A stretch of 64,000 nucleotides of DNA from Streptomyces sp. NBC_00483 (lineage in GTDB: Bacteria; Actinomycetota; Actinomycetes; Streptomycetales; Streptomycetaceae): assembly GCF_036013745.1 (NCBI RefSeq), contig NZ_CP107880.1, positions 2,790,001-2,854,000 on the forward strand, read 5' to 3'. This document shows, in pieces, positions 1-8,370 of the stretch. Both the position numbers and the translations under genes were made by a program. The notes below the pieces were generated by a model. It searched no databases. It was not told where the DNA came from and saw nothing but the letters and a program-made list of their open reading frames with translations. Numbering within the stretch: position 1 is the first letter of the stretch; each line of letters starts with the position of its first letter.

Positions 1-847
1 GCGCGCCCAGGTAGAGGCGGTCCATGAACCACAGCAGGTTCGGCAGCCACCAGCAGCCGGACTCGGCGACACCGAACTTCAGCCCCGGATGCCGCTCGAA
101 GGCGCCCGACCACAGCAGGAACCAGAGCGGCCTGGCCGGCCACCACGTCACTTCGCTTACGTAGATGCCGAGATGGTCTCCGTACTCGTGCCGCGGAGCC
201 GCCCCCGAGTGCGTCACCACCGGCATCTCGCACTCGGCCGCCGCCGCCCACACGGGGTCGTAGCGGCGCGCGTGGTACGGGTCCTGGTCGACCCACATGG
301 AGGGGATCATCAGGGCGCCGAGCCCCGACTCCTTGGCGCGGTGGATCTCGGCGACGACCTTGTCCGGGTCCGCGGTGACGGGCAACAGGGCGACGCCGCA
401 GTGCCGTTCGGGGTTCTGCCCGACGAACTCGGCGAGCCAGCGGTTGTGGGCCTGCGCGCCCGCCATGCCGAGCTCGGGGTCCTGGTCGCCGGAGAGGCCG
501 AGGCCGACGCCGAAGGGCGCCGCCGTCTGGCTGTCCACGGCGTCCGCGTCGGGGAAGACGACCTCTGCGGCCACCCCGTCGCCGTCGAGCTCCTTGAGGC
601 GCTGTGCGGAGTCCCAGCCGCCGCGCAGGCCCTCTTCGTTGTCCTCGAACCACTTGGCGGCGAACGCGTCGTTGCGGATGCCGAGCCGGGTCGCCTCCTC
701 GCGGCGCTTGTCCCGCTCGCCGAGGAACTCGTCGAAGTCGCGGTGGAAACGGCTGTCCAGGTAGGGCCGGTACTCCTCGGTGGGCAGCCCGGCGTGGCAG
801 TCGGAGGAGATGATCAGATAGGGGTCCTGGTGGTCCTGATTGCTCAT
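1..847 (-). CDS. Amidohydrolase family protein (partial, C-terminus off window)
   Basis: The gene reads leftward from an ATG at 847 and runs off the left edge, leaving about 282 codons. The N-terminus (SNQDHQDPYLIISSDCHAG) has the D-x-H metal motif that Amidohydro_2 (TIM-barrel) enzymes use in place of HxH. Later it shows MPVVTHSG and the tail GLKFGVAESGCWWLPN, both typical of the family. It is the third gene of a leftward set after an acetoacetate decarboxylase family gene and an SDR, so it probably acts on the same carboxylate or ketone substrate. A purine-rich ribosome site (GAGGGACG) precedes the ATG. The substrate cannot be named from sequence. Confidence 0.85.
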   Translation of the reverse strand, partial: MSNQDHQDPYLIISSDCHAGLPTEEYRPYLDSRFHRDFDEFLGERDKRREEATRLGIRNDAFAAKWFEDNEEGLRGGWDSAQRLKELDGDGVAAEVVFPDADAVDSQTAAPFGVGLGLSGDQDPELGMAGAQAHNRWLAEFVGQNPERHCGVALLPVTADPDKVVAEIHRAKESGLGALMIPSMWVDQDPYHARRYDPVWAAAAECEMPVVTHSGAAPRHEYGDHLGIYVSEVTWWPARPLWFLLWSGAFERHPGLKFGVAESGCWWLPNLLWFMDRLYLGA

Positions 848-875
848 CGTGCGTCCCTCCTTAAGGGAAGGTCAC

Positions 876-911
876 TCGGACTCAGTCGAGAATTCGGACT
901 CAGTCGAGAAT
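876..911. repeat. Perfect 18-bp tandem duplication over the SDR stop codon
   Basis: TCGGACTCAGTCGAGAAT occurs twice head to tail, at 876-893 and 894-911. On the coding strand each copy carries codons for Ile-Leu-Asp followed by TGA, so the end of the SDR gene was copied just behind its own stop. The duplication is untranslated and fills most of the gap to the amidohydrolase gene. Confidence 0.95.
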
Positions 912-1784
912 GAAGCTCTCCAGGTACGCCGGGTTCGCCCGGTCCAGCATCGACTGCGACCGCCCCCGGATCTGCTTGTCGCTGTGCTCGCTCTCGGGAA
1001 GCAGCCAGAACCGGTCCGCCGCGATGCCTTCCGCGACGAAGTCGGCGACCTCCTCCACGGGTGTGAACGCGATCTCGTTCCCGGCCTCCTTCATGGCGGC
1101 CTCCCACTGGTCGAGGCTGCGGTAGGGCGTCTTACGGGGACGCTCCTTCGCGAACCGGTCGGGCCGGTTGCGGTGCGACTCCCACAGGCCCGTGCGCAAC
1201 ATGTGGGGGCCGGGGAACAGCACGGACGCGCCCACGCGCGCGTGCTCCGCCTTCAGATGCGCGTACAGCGACTCGGTCATGGTCACGACGGCCGCCTTCG
1301 TCACCGCGTACACGGACGCCGTCGGCAGCGGCGCGATGCCGCCGTCCCCGGAGGACGTGTTGACGATGTGGCCGGGTTCGCCGCCCTCGATCATGCGCGG
1401 AACGAAGGCCTGGATGCCGTGGAAGACACCCCACACGTTGACGTTGAACGCCCACTTCCAGTCGTTCGGTTCGTGCTGCCACATGCGGCCCTCGGCGCCC
1501 GAGCCGACACCCGCGTTGTTGCACAGCACATGGCAGGCGCCGAACGTCGCGTACGTGTCCGCCGCCAGGTCCATGACCTGCTCGCGCTCGCCGACGTCGA
1601 CCACGCGCGCGTGCACGGTCGCCCCGGTGTCGCGCAGTTCGGCGGCGGCCGTCTCCAGGGCGCCCTTCTCGACGTCGGCGAGGACCACCTTCAGGCCGTC
1701 CGCCGCGAACCGCCGCGCCATGGCGAGCCCGATCCCGCTCGCCGCGCCCGTGACGACGGCGACCTGTCCTGCGCGGAGCTCCAT
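900..1784 (-). CDS. SDR family NAD(P)-dependent oxidoreductase
   Basis: A 294-residue classical short-chain dehydrogenase. The cofactor motif TGAASGIG lies near residues 12-19, NNAG near 95, and the catalytic Ser/Tyr/Lys set in NTSSGDGG...SVYAVTKAA near 145-165. It should oxidise or reduce an alcohol/ketone pair in the cytoplasm. It starts one base after the stop of the acetoacetate decarboxylase family gene, so the two are almost certainly cotranscribed. The end of the gene is duplicated (18-bp tandem copy). The C-terminal extension of about 40 residues is longer than minimal SDRs but not unusual. Substrate unknown. Confidence 0.9.
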   Translation of the reverse strand: MELRAGQVAVVTGAASGIGLAMARRFAADGLKVVLADVEKGALETAAAELRDTGATVHARVVDVGEREQVMDLAADTYATFGACHVLCNNAGVGSGAEGRMWQHEPNDWKWAFNVNVWGVFHGIQAFVPRMIEGGEPGHIVNTSSGDGGIAPLPTASVYAVTKAAVVTMTESLYAHLKAEHARVGASVLFPGPHMLRTGLWESHRNRPDRFAKERPRKTPYRSLDQWEAAMKEAGNEIAFTPVEEVADFVAEGIAADRFWLLPESEHSDKQIRGRSQSMLDRANPAYLESFILD

Positions 1785-1785
1785 G

Positions 1786-2583
1786 TCAGGCGCTCCCCTC
1801 GGGCGGGCCGTCGTGGATCTGCTGCGGGTCGTCGTAGCGCTGGTGGATGTACGGGAGCAGGGCCTCGGCGCTGACCCGCTCGACGACCTTGCCCTTCTGG
1901 TCGGTGGTCTTCTCGCCGATGGTGATCTCCACCAGGGAGCGCACCGGAAGGTCGGCGATCGGGTCGTACATGGACTCCCGCAGGACGATGTCCCCGGTGA
2001 TCCGCTCCAGCTTCCTGACCTTCTCGTTGCGCAGGCAGTGCACGAGGACCGGCTCCGCGTCGAAGCCCGAACCGTCCACTCCTGGAAGGAACTTGAAGTA
2101 GAAGTCGGTCTTCTGCGACGGCTCGGGCAGCGGCAGGCTCTCGCTCACCGCGCCGCGCACCTCGACGAACGCGATGCCGTGCCGCGCGAGCGCCGCCTTC
2201 ACGACGAGCCCTTCGCGCTCCACCGTGACCTCGCCGAGCTTCTTCGGTTCGCCGAAGACCTCGCGCCCGCCGATCAGCGCCCGCTCGTGCGTCATCGGCA
2301 TGACGAGCGGATACCAGCCCTGCACTCCCCCGTGCTCGGCGGCGACGGCCACCGAGCCCGCGCCGAGCGGATAGCCCGGCAGGTCGACCTTGCTGATGTT
2401 GGCCCGCACCAGGGGCCGGCCCGTGGGCTTCAGCGGCGGCGGCAGCACCGCGGCCACCGCGTCCGGATCGGATTCCCACACGGCCACCACACCGGTGGAC
2501 CAGATGTCGGGAAGCTTGCTGCTCGCCGAGCGCGAAGCGGCGATCTCCGCCTCACTGCGCGCTCCGTACCGTACGCGTGCCAT
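1786..2583 (-). CDS. Acetoacetate decarboxylase family protein
   Basis: About 265 residues from the ATG at 2583 (MARVRYGARSEAEIAASRS). The motif FGEPKKLGEV near residues 110-120 matches the acetoacetate decarboxylase signature, whose paired lysines form the Schiff base, so decarboxylase or a related beta-keto acid activity is plausible. A longer frame runs upstream into the divergent TetR gene but would cross the operator and regulator, so the ATG at 2583 is preferred. It is first in the leftward operon with an SDR and an amidohydrolase and faces the TetR gene across about 150 bp holding a palindrome. The family also contains cyclases and aldolases, so the exact reaction is open. Confidence 0.85.
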   Translation of the reverse strand: MARVRYGARSEAEIAASRSASSKLPDIWSTGVVAVWESDPDAVAAVLPPPLKPTGRPLVRANISKVDLPGYPLGAGSVAVAAEHGGVQGWYPLVMPMTHERALIGGREVFGEPKKLGEVTVEREGLVVKAALARHGIAFVEVRGAVSESLPLPEPSQKTDFYFKFLPGVDGSGFDAEPVLVHCLRNEKVRKLERITGDIVLRESMYDPIADLPVRSLVEITIGEKTTDQKGKVVERVSAEALLPYIHQRYDDPQQIHDGPPEGSA

Positions 2584-2641
2584 GTCGTACCACCCTTCGT
2601 ACGAGACGTGATGGGGGTCGTTCGGTCGTTCGCGAGGCGCC

Positions 2642-2656
2642 TGTAACACAGTTACA
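2642..2656. promoter_or_regulatory. Perfect palindrome, probable TetR operator
   Basis: TGTAAC-ACA-GTTACA is a perfect 6-3-6 inverted repeat in the gap between the divergent decarboxylase operon and the TetR gene. Its position and symmetry fit autoregulation of TetR and control of the leftward operon. Binding is inferred. Confidence 0.75.
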
Positions 2657-2736
2657 CCGGAGGCGATGAAGGGTAAAGACACATGCACCGGCCGGTCGAT
2701 GACACGACAGACCGCGGGAGACGGGGAGGGCGAGGC

Positions 2737-3363
2737 ATGACGGCACGCGCACCGCTCACCCGCGAAGAGGTCGTCGCGGTCGCCGCCGACCTCGTCAAGC
2801 AGCACGGCCCGCAGGCGCTCACCATGCGCAAGCTCGCGGCCGAACTGGGCACGGCCGTCACGTCGATCTACTGGCACGTCGGCAACCGCGAGTCCCTGCT
2901 CGACGCCCTCGTGGAGCGGACCGTCGCCGACCTCGGCGGCTTCCGGCCCCGCGGGGCCACGCCACAGGACCGCGTCCTCTCCGTCGCCCGCACACTGCGC
3001 CGCCGGCTGCGCGCCCACCCGCATCTGATCGCGATGGTCCATGAACGCGGCCTCACCGAGCGGATGTTCCTGCCCGCACAGCAGGCGCTGGTGCACGAGG
3101 TGCACGCCGCGGGACTGCGCGGGGCGCCCGCCGCCGAGGCCGTGCGCGCGGTCCTCTTCCAGGTCGTCGGCCACGTCCTCGTGGAGCGGAACAGGGAGCG
3201 CGCCCCGGCGCAGCACCCGCGCGAGGAGGAACTCTGGGGCGCGGGCACGGCGGAGGAGGACCGGGTGCTGGCCCGCGCGCTCGCCGCGCCCGCCGACCCG
3301 GAGCGGATCTTCACAACTTCGGTACGCGCCCTGGTGAAGTCGCTCCTGGACCCGCCCACTTGA
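2737..3363 (+). CDS. TetR family transcriptional regulator
   Basis: 208 residues from the ATG at 2737, preceded by a GGGGAGGG ribosome site. The helix-turn-helix is clear near residues 28-60 (ALTMRKLAAELGTAVTSIYWHVGNRE), with the aromatic SIYWHV recognition segment typical of TetR. The C-terminal half is helical and would bind an unknown ligand. It is divergent from the decarboxylase/SDR/amidohydrolase operon and very probably represses it, and itself, through the TGTAAC-N3-GTTACA site. An in-frame extension to 2683 lacks a better ribosome site. Confidence 0.9.
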   Translation: MTARAPLTREEVVAVAADLVKQHGPQALTMRKLAAELGTAVTSIYWHVGNRESLLDALVERTVADLGGFRPRGATPQDRVLSVARTLRRRLRAHPHLIAMVHERGLTERMFLPAQQALVHEVHAAGLRGAPAAEAVRAVLFQVVGHVLVERNRERAPAQHPREEELWGAGTAEEDRVLARALAAPADPERIFTTSVRALVKSLLDPPT

Positions 3364-3442
3364 GCCGTGAGGTGATCCGCGACACGGCTTGCGGGGCAGG
3401 CGGCGACCGGAGTGTCAGTCACGGCCCGTATCCTCTGGGACC

Positions 3443-4429
3443 ATGCTCGAAGACCATCCGACCGCAGCGTCCGCAGCCTCCTGGCCGGCCGCGTATCCGC
3501 AGGGATACGCGGTCGTCGACGTGGAGACCACCGGCCTGTCCCGGGACGACCGGATCATCTCCGCCGCCGTCTACCGCCTGGACGCGCGGGGCGATGTCGA
3601 GGACCACTGGTACACGCTGGTCAACCCGCAGCGCGACCCAGGACCCGTGTGGATCCACGGCCTGACGACGGACGTGCTGACGGCCGCCCCGCTGTTCGCG
3701 GACATCGCCGAGGAGTTCGCCGCGCGCCTGGACAACCGCGTCCTGGTCGCGCACAACGCGGTCTTCGACTGGTCGATGATCGCCCGCGAGTACGCGCGTG
3801 CGGAGCGCACCGCTCCGGTCCGCCAGCGCCTGTGCACCATCGCGCTCTCCAAGGAGCTGGGCCTGCCGCTGCCCAACCACAAGCTGGAGTCCCTCGCGGC
3901 GCACTTCGGCGTCGTACAGGAGCACGCGCACAACGCGCTGGACGACGCGCGCGTGCTCGCGGAGGCGTTCCGCCCGAGCCTGCGCACGGCCGCGGCGGAC
4001 AATGTGCGGCTTCCGCTGCTCGAATGCCGCCCGCTCACCGAGTGGGCGGAGGGGTCGGTGCCGCGTCAGCCCGGGTCCTCCTCCTACCGGGGAGGCGGCG
4101 GGGGCACCTGGCGCGCCTCGCGCAAGCGCCCCGCCTGCCCGTACCCGAACCCGGGCCGCTACGAGCCGGACAAGCCGCTCAAGCAGGGCATGCGGGTGGC
4201 GTTCTCCGGGGACACTTCGGTCGACCGTGAGCTCCTGGAGGACCGGGCCGTCGACGCGGGCCTCCATGTGGCGACGAGCCTGTCCCGGCTCACCAGCCTC
4301 CTCGTGACCAATGACCCGGACTCGTACACCTCGAAGGTCGTGAAGGCGAAGCAGTTCGGGACGCCGGTCATGGACGAGGCGGCGTTCGGACAGCTGTTGC
4401 AGGACGTGGCACCGGCGGACGGCTCGTAG
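3443..4429 (+). CDS. DEDDh 3'-5' exonuclease with C-terminal BRCT domain
   Basis: 328 residues. The N-terminal half is a DnaQ-like exonuclease: ExoI motif VVDVETTG (residues 24-31, D26 and E28), ExoII region HNAVFDWSM, and ExoIII HNALDDARVLAEAF with His and Asp in the DEDDh pattern. After a Gly/Ser/Pro-rich linker comes a BRCT-like domain (LKQGMRVAFSGDTSVDR to the end). BRCT domains bind phosphopeptides or DNA ends, so a repair role is likely rather than proofreading in the replicase. The ATG at 3443 is used because the sequence homologous to the family starts soon after it. It stands alone, with a hairpin downstream at 4484-4500. Confidence 0.88.
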   Translation: MLEDHPTAASAASWPAAYPQGYAVVDVETTGLSRDDRIISAAVYRLDARGDVEDHWYTLVNPQRDPGPVWIHGLTTDVLTAAPLFADIAEEFAARLDNRVLVAHNAVFDWSMIAREYARAERTAPVRQRLCTIALSKELGLPLPNHKLESLAAHFGVVQEHAHNALDDARVLAEAFRPSLRTAAADNVRLPLLECRPLTEWAEGSVPRQPGSSSYRGGGGGTWRASRKRPACPYPNPGRYEPDKPLKQGMRVAFSGDTSVDRELLEDRAVDAGLHVATSLSRLTSLLVTNDPDSYTSKVVKAKQFGTPVMDEAAFGQLLQDVAPADGS

Positions 4430-4483
4430 GCCACACGCGGGGGCCACTCGCGTAGGCCACCGGTCCTGGCAGACGGGTGAACG

Positions 4484-4500
4484 CGGGGCGACTCGCCCCG
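4484..4500. terminator. GC-rich hairpin after exonuclease gene
   Basis: CGGGGCGA-C-TCGCCCCG is a perfect 8-bp stem with a single-base spacer, 55 bp after the exonuclease stop and before the next gene. There is no U tract. It may be a weak terminator or a DNA-level dyad. Confidence 0.4.
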
Positions 4501-4544
4501 TCACCGCTCGCCCGGCGCCGCTTCGGACACCCACCCTGTGGCGC

Positions 4545-4778
4545 ATGGCACGTTGTGAAGTCTGCGGAAACGACTACGGCATGTCCTTCGAGGTCCATGC
4601 CCAGGGAGCGGTCCACGTCTTCGACTGCTTCAGCTGCGCCATCCACCGCATGGCGCCGATCTGCGAGCACTGCCGGTGCCGCATCATCGGGCAGGGCGTC
4701 GAGGTCGACGGGCACTGGTTCTGCGGGGCGCACTGCTCCCGCGCGGAGGGGAAGGTGGGCATCGTCGACAACGTCTGA
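4545..4778 (+). CDS. Small cysteine-rich zinc-binding-type protein
   Basis: 77 residues with CEVCGNDYG at the N-terminus, CFSC, CEHCRCRI and CGAHCSRAEG, giving eight or nine Cys plus several His spaced like a double zinc ribbon or LIM-like knuckle. This suggests metal binding. No catalytic motif is visible. The protein type recurs in Streptomyces as an uncharacterised small protein. It lies between the exonuclease and SURF1 genes on the same strand with no obvious operon coupling. Function unknown. Confidence 0.75.
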   Translation: MARCEVCGNDYGMSFEVHAQGAVHVFDCFSCAIHRMAPICEHCRCRIIGQGVEVDGHWFCGAHCSRAEGKVGIVDNV

Positions 4779-4855
4779 ACCCTTCGGCACACGCCCGCCA
4801 CAATCGGGCACACCCCACTGAAAGCACCCCATGCCCGCCGCTGTACGGTCATGGG

Positions 4856-5650
4856 GTGTACCGCTTCCTGTTGACCCGGCAGTGGGTGATCCTCACCCTG
4901 GTCGCCCTCGTCCTCATCCCCACGATGATCCGGCTGGGCATCTGGCAGATGCACCGCTACGAGGAGCGCGACGCCAGGAACCAGCTGGTCACGGACGCGC
5001 TCAACGCGAAGCCCGTACCCGTGGAGGACCTGGCGTCCCCCGGACACGTCGTCAACAGCCAGGAGCGGTACCGCTCGGTGACCGCGAAGGGCCGCTTCGA
5101 CACCGACGACGAGCTCGTGGTGCGACGCCGCGTCAACGCCAACGAAGAGGTCGGCTACCACATCCTGACCCCGTTCGTCCTGAACGACGGCAAGGTCCTG
5201 CTGATCAACCGCGGCTGGATCCCGGCGAACGGGGCGCAGACCTCCTTCCCGAAGGTCCCCGCCCCGCCGCGCGGCGAGACCACCGTCACCGGCCGTCTGA
5301 TGCCCAATGAGACGACCGCGGCCAGCGGCATCAAGGACATCAAGGACCTGCCCGCCCGGCAGGTCATGCTGATCAACAGCAAGCAGGAGGCCGAGCGCCT
5401 CGGCAGGACGGTGCTCGGCGGCTACGTCGCCCAGACCGCGCCCGAATCGAAGAGCGGAACCCCCGAGCTGGTCGGAGCCCCCGGCAAGGAGGACTCCGCG
5501 CTGAACTACGCGTACGCGATCCAGTGGTGGCTGTTCGCCGCCGCGGTGCCCGTGGGCTGGGTGGTGCTGGTGCGGCGAGAGCTGCGGGAGCGGCGTCGCA
5601 AGGAAGAGACGGCCACGTCCGAGGCCGAGACGCCGGCCGCCGTCGCCTGA
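4856..5650 (+). CDS. SURF1 family cytochrome oxidase assembly protein
   Basis: 264 residues from a GTG at 4856 (VYRFLLTRQWVILTLVALVLIPTM). It has the SURF1 layout: N-terminal membrane helix (about residues 10-28), the motif LGIWQMHRYEER right after it, a central extracytoplasmic domain (YHILTPFVL, LLINRGWIP) and a C-terminal helix (YAIQWWLFAAAVPVGWVVLV) followed by a basic tail. SURF1 proteins help insert haem a into cytochrome c oxidase. The upstream in-frame extension is rejected because it overlaps the preceding gene and lacks membrane character. The neighbours give no oxidase context. Confidence 0.9.
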   Translation: MYRFLLTRQWVILTLVALVLIPTMIRLGIWQMHRYEERDARNQLVTDALNAKPVPVEDLASPGHVVNSQERYRSVTAKGRFDTDDELVVRRRVNANEEVGYHILTPFVLNDGKVLLINRGWIPANGAQTSFPKVPAPPRGETTVTGRLMPNETTAASGIKDIKDLPARQVMLINSKQEAERLGRTVLGGYVAQTAPESKSGTPELVGAPGKEDSALNYAYAIQWWLFAAAVPVGWVVLVRRELRERRRKEETATSEAETPAAVA

Positions 5651-5711
5651 CCGGGCGCCGCGCGGGCCCCCGAAAAGTGGTCCACCCGAAATGTGATGCA
5701 ACCCCGGGCCG

Positions 5712-7526
5712 ATGACGGGGAACCCATGGCGTGTGCGCCCACATATCGAGGATTACGCCCTCATCGGTGACCACCAGACCGCCGCACTCGTCGGCAGGGA
5801 CGGGTCGATCGACTGGCTGTGCCTGCCCCACTTCGACTCCCCCGCCTGTTTCGCCGCGCTGCTCGGCAGCGAGGAGAACGGCCACTGGCGGCTCGCGCCC
5901 AAAGGTGCGGAACACTGCACCACGCGCGCGTACCGCCCCGGCTCCCTCGTGCTCGACACCGAGTGGGAGACGCCGGACGGCAGCGTCCGCGTCACCGACT
6001 TCATGCCGCAGCGCGACCGGGCCCCGGACGTCGTCCGCATCGTCGAGGGCCTCAGCGGACGCGTCACCCTGCGCGGCACGCTGCGCCTGCGCTTCGACTA
6101 CGGCTCCGTCGTGCCGTGGATGCGCCGCGTCGACGGGCACCGGGTCGCCGTCGCGGGCCCGGACTCGGCATGGCTGCGCAGCGAACCGCACGTCCACACG
6201 TGGGGCGAGGACTTCGGCACCCACTCTGAGTTCACGGTCGAGGCCGGCGAGACCGTCGCCTTCGTCCTGACCTGGCACCCCTCGCACGAGCAGCGCCCGC
6301 AGCCGGTCGACCCGCACGAGTCGCTGCGGCACAGCCTGGAGGACTGGCAGGCGTGGGCGGACCGCTGCCGCTACGAAGGCCCGCATCGGGAGGCCGTGCT
6401 CCGCTCCCTCCTCACGCTGAAGGCCCTCATCTTCGCGCCGACCGGCGGCATCGTGGCCGCCCCCACCTCCTCGCTGCCCGAGGAGATCGGCGGCGTACGG
6501 AACTGGGACTACCGGTACTGCTGGCTGCGCGATTCGACCCTGACGCTCGGCGCGCTGCTCTCGGCCGGCTATCTCGACGAGGCCGAGGCCTGGCGCGACT
6601 GGCTGCTGCGGGCCGCCGCCGGCGATCCGGCCGACCTGCAGATCATGTACGGGCTCGCGGGCGAGCGGCGCCTTCCCGAGCAGGAGCTCGACTGGCTGGA
6701 CGGCTACCACGGCTCCCGCCCCGTGCGCGCGGGCAACGACGCCGCGCACCAGCTCCAGCTGGACGTGTACGGCGAGGTCGTCGACTCCCTCGCGCTCGCC
6801 CGCCGCGAGGGCCTTGAGGCCGGGCCGCACGCCTGGCGGCTGCAGTTGGCGCTGCTCGACTTCCTGGAGGAGACGTGGCGCGAGCCCGACGAAGGGCTGT
6901 GGGAGGTGCGCGGGCCGCGCCGGCACTTCGTGCACTCGAAGGTCATGGTGTGGGTCGCCGTCGACCGCACCGTGCGCGCCATGGAGGACGACCCGCGGCT
7001 GCCCGGCGACATCGACCGGCTGCGCAAGCTGCGCGACGCCGTCCACCGGGAGGTGTGCGAGCGCGGCTACGACGCGGAGCGCGGCACGTTCACCCAGTTC
7101 TACGGCTCGTCCGAACTGGACGCCGCGCTGCTGCTCATCCCGCGCGTGGGCTTTCTGCCACCGGACGACCCGCGTGTACTCGGCACGGTCGACGCGGTCC
7201 GCGACGAGCTGTCGTACGACGGTCTCGTGCACCGCTACAGCGCGGACGAGTCCGGCGTCGACGGGCTTCCGGGCCAGGAGGGCGCCTTCCTGGTCTGCTC
7301 GTTCTGGCTCGCGGACGCGCTGCACATGACGGGGCGCACGAAGGAGGCGCGCGAGCTGTTCGAACGGCTCGTGGCGCTCTGCAACGACGTGGGGCTGCTC
7401 GCCGAGGAGTACGACCCCGCGGCGGGCCGGCTGCTCGGTAATTTTCCGCAGGCGTTCAGCCATATCGGCCTCGTGGGCACGGCACTGACCCTGTTCGGCG
7501 CGGCGGACGAGGGAGAGGGAGGATAG
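5712..7526 (+). CDS. Glycoside hydrolase family 15 protein (glucoamylase/trehalase-like)
   Basis: 604 residues. An N-terminal beta-sandwich (IEDYALIGDHQTAALVGRDGSIDWLCLPHFDSP) is followed by an (alpha/alpha)6 barrel. Barrel motifs include GVRNWDYRYCWLRDSTLTL, DVYGEVVDSL and LPGQEGAFLVCSFWLADAL (the QEGAF glutamate is the candidate base), ending with NFPQAFSHIGLV. This matches bacterial GH15 enzymes that act on alpha-glucosides, including trehalose. There is no signal peptide, so it is cytoplasmic. The next gene starts 4 bases after its stop, suggesting an operon with the SDR. Substrate (trehalose versus maltooligosaccharide) is not decided by sequence. Confidence 0.9.
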   Translation: MTGNPWRVRPHIEDYALIGDHQTAALVGRDGSIDWLCLPHFDSPACFAALLGSEENGHWRLAPKGAEHCTTRAYRPGSLVLDTEWETPDGSVRVTDFMPQRDRAPDVVRIVEGLSGRVTLRGTLRLRFDYGSVVPWMRRVDGHRVAVAGPDSAWLRSEPHVHTWGEDFGTHSEFTVEAGETVAFVLTWHPSHEQRPQPVDPHESLRHSLEDWQAWADRCRYEGPHREAVLRSLLTLKALIFAPTGGIVAAPTSSLPEEIGGVRNWDYRYCWLRDSTLTLGALLSAGYLDEAEAWRDWLLRAAAGDPADLQIMYGLAGERRLPEQELDWLDGYHGSRPVRAGNDAAHQLQLDVYGEVVDSLALARREGLEAGPHAWRLQLALLDFLEETWREPDEGLWEVRGPRRHFVHSKVMVWVAVDRTVRAMEDDPRLPGDIDRLRKLRDAVHREVCERGYDAERGTFTQFYGSSELDAALLLIPRVGFLPPDDPRVLGTVDAVRDELSYDGLVHRYSADESGVDGLPGQEGAFLVCSFWLADALHMTGRTKEARELFERLVALCNDVGLLAEEYDPAAGRLLGNFPQAFSHIGLVGTALTLFGAADEGEGG

Positions 7527-7530
7527 GGCC

Positions 7531-8286
7531 ATGGATCTTGGACTGAAGAACCGTGTGTACGTAGTCACCGGCGCGACGCGGGGCCTCGGCAACGCGGCCG
7601 CGCGCGAGCTGGTCGCCGACGGCGCCAAGGTCGTCATCAGCGGACGCGACGACCAGAAGGCCAAGGAGGCGGCGGCCGAGCTCGGGCCGAACGCGTACGG
7701 CGTCGCCGCCGACAACGCCGACCCGGACGTCGCCGAGCGCCTCATCGGGGCGGCCCGCGAGCAGTTCGGCGGCTTCGACGGGATTCTGGTGAGCGTCGGC
7801 GGGCCCGCGCCCGGCTTTGTCGCCGACAACACGGACGAGCAGTGGACGGCCGCGTTCGAGTCCGTGTTCCTCGGGGCGGTGCGGCTCGCGCGGGCGGCCG
7901 CGGCGCAGCTGGACGAGGGCGGGGTCATCGGGTTCGTGCTGTCCGGCTCCGTACATGAGCCGATCCCCGGGCTGACCATCTCGAACGGGCTTCGTCCCGG
8001 GCTCGCCGGTTTCGCCAAGTCCCTCGCGAACGAGCTGGGGCCGCGGGGCATCCGCGTCGTGGGGCTGCTGCCCGCGCGTATCGACACGGACCGGGTGCGC
8101 GAGCTGGACGGGATGGCGGCGGATCCGGAGGCGGCACGGACGGCGCAGGAGTCCCGTATCCCGCTGCGTCGGTACGGAACTCCGGAGGAGTTCGGGCGGG
8201 CCGCGGCGTTCTTCCTGTCACCCGCCGCGTCGTACCTCACCGGTGTGATGCTGCCGGTGGACGGCGGCTTCCGGCACGGGTTCTGA
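7531..8286 (+). CDS. SDR family oxidoreductase
   Basis: 251 residues, classical SDR. TGATRGLGNAAA near residue 13 is the nucleotide-binding turn, and PVDGGFRHGF is the usual C-terminal end. Where most SDRs have NNAG it has SVGGPAPG. The active-site area reads FVLSGSVHEPIPGLTISNGLRPGLAGFAKSLA, so Ser is present but the usual Y-x3-K appears as N-x3-R. That suggests altered or lost catalysis, or a divergent subfamily (some annotated 3-oxoacyl-ACP reductase-like). It starts 4 bases after the GH15 gene. A strong hairpin at 8293-8329 closes the unit. Confidence 0.85.
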   Translation: MDLGLKNRVYVVTGATRGLGNAAARELVADGAKVVISGRDDQKAKEAAAELGPNAYGVAADNADPDVAERLIGAAREQFGGFDGILVSVGGPAPGFVADNTDEQWTAAFESVFLGAVRLARAAAAQLDEGGVIGFVLSGSVHEPIPGLTISNGLRPGLAGFAKSLANELGPRGIRVVGLLPARIDTDRVRELDGMAADPEAARTAQESRIPLRRYGTPEEFGRAAAFFLSPAASYLTGVMLPVDGGFRHGF

Positions 8287-8292
8287 AAGAAG

Positions 8293-8329
8293 TCGAGCCC
8301 GCCCGGCGTCAATCGCCGGACGGGCTCGA
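8293..8329. terminator. Bidirectional terminator between convergent genes
   Basis: TCGAGCCCGCCCGGCG at 8293-8308 pairs with CGCCGGACGGGCTCGA at 8314-8329, 15 of 16 bp with a TCAAT loop. It lies between the convergent SDR and AmaP-like genes. A partial copy of the same type (CAAACGCTGGGCGGGCTCGA) follows at about 8344-8363. Confidence 0.75.
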
Positions 8330-8370
8330 AATGTGCTCGTTCTCAAACGCTGGGCGGGCTCGAAACCGGC

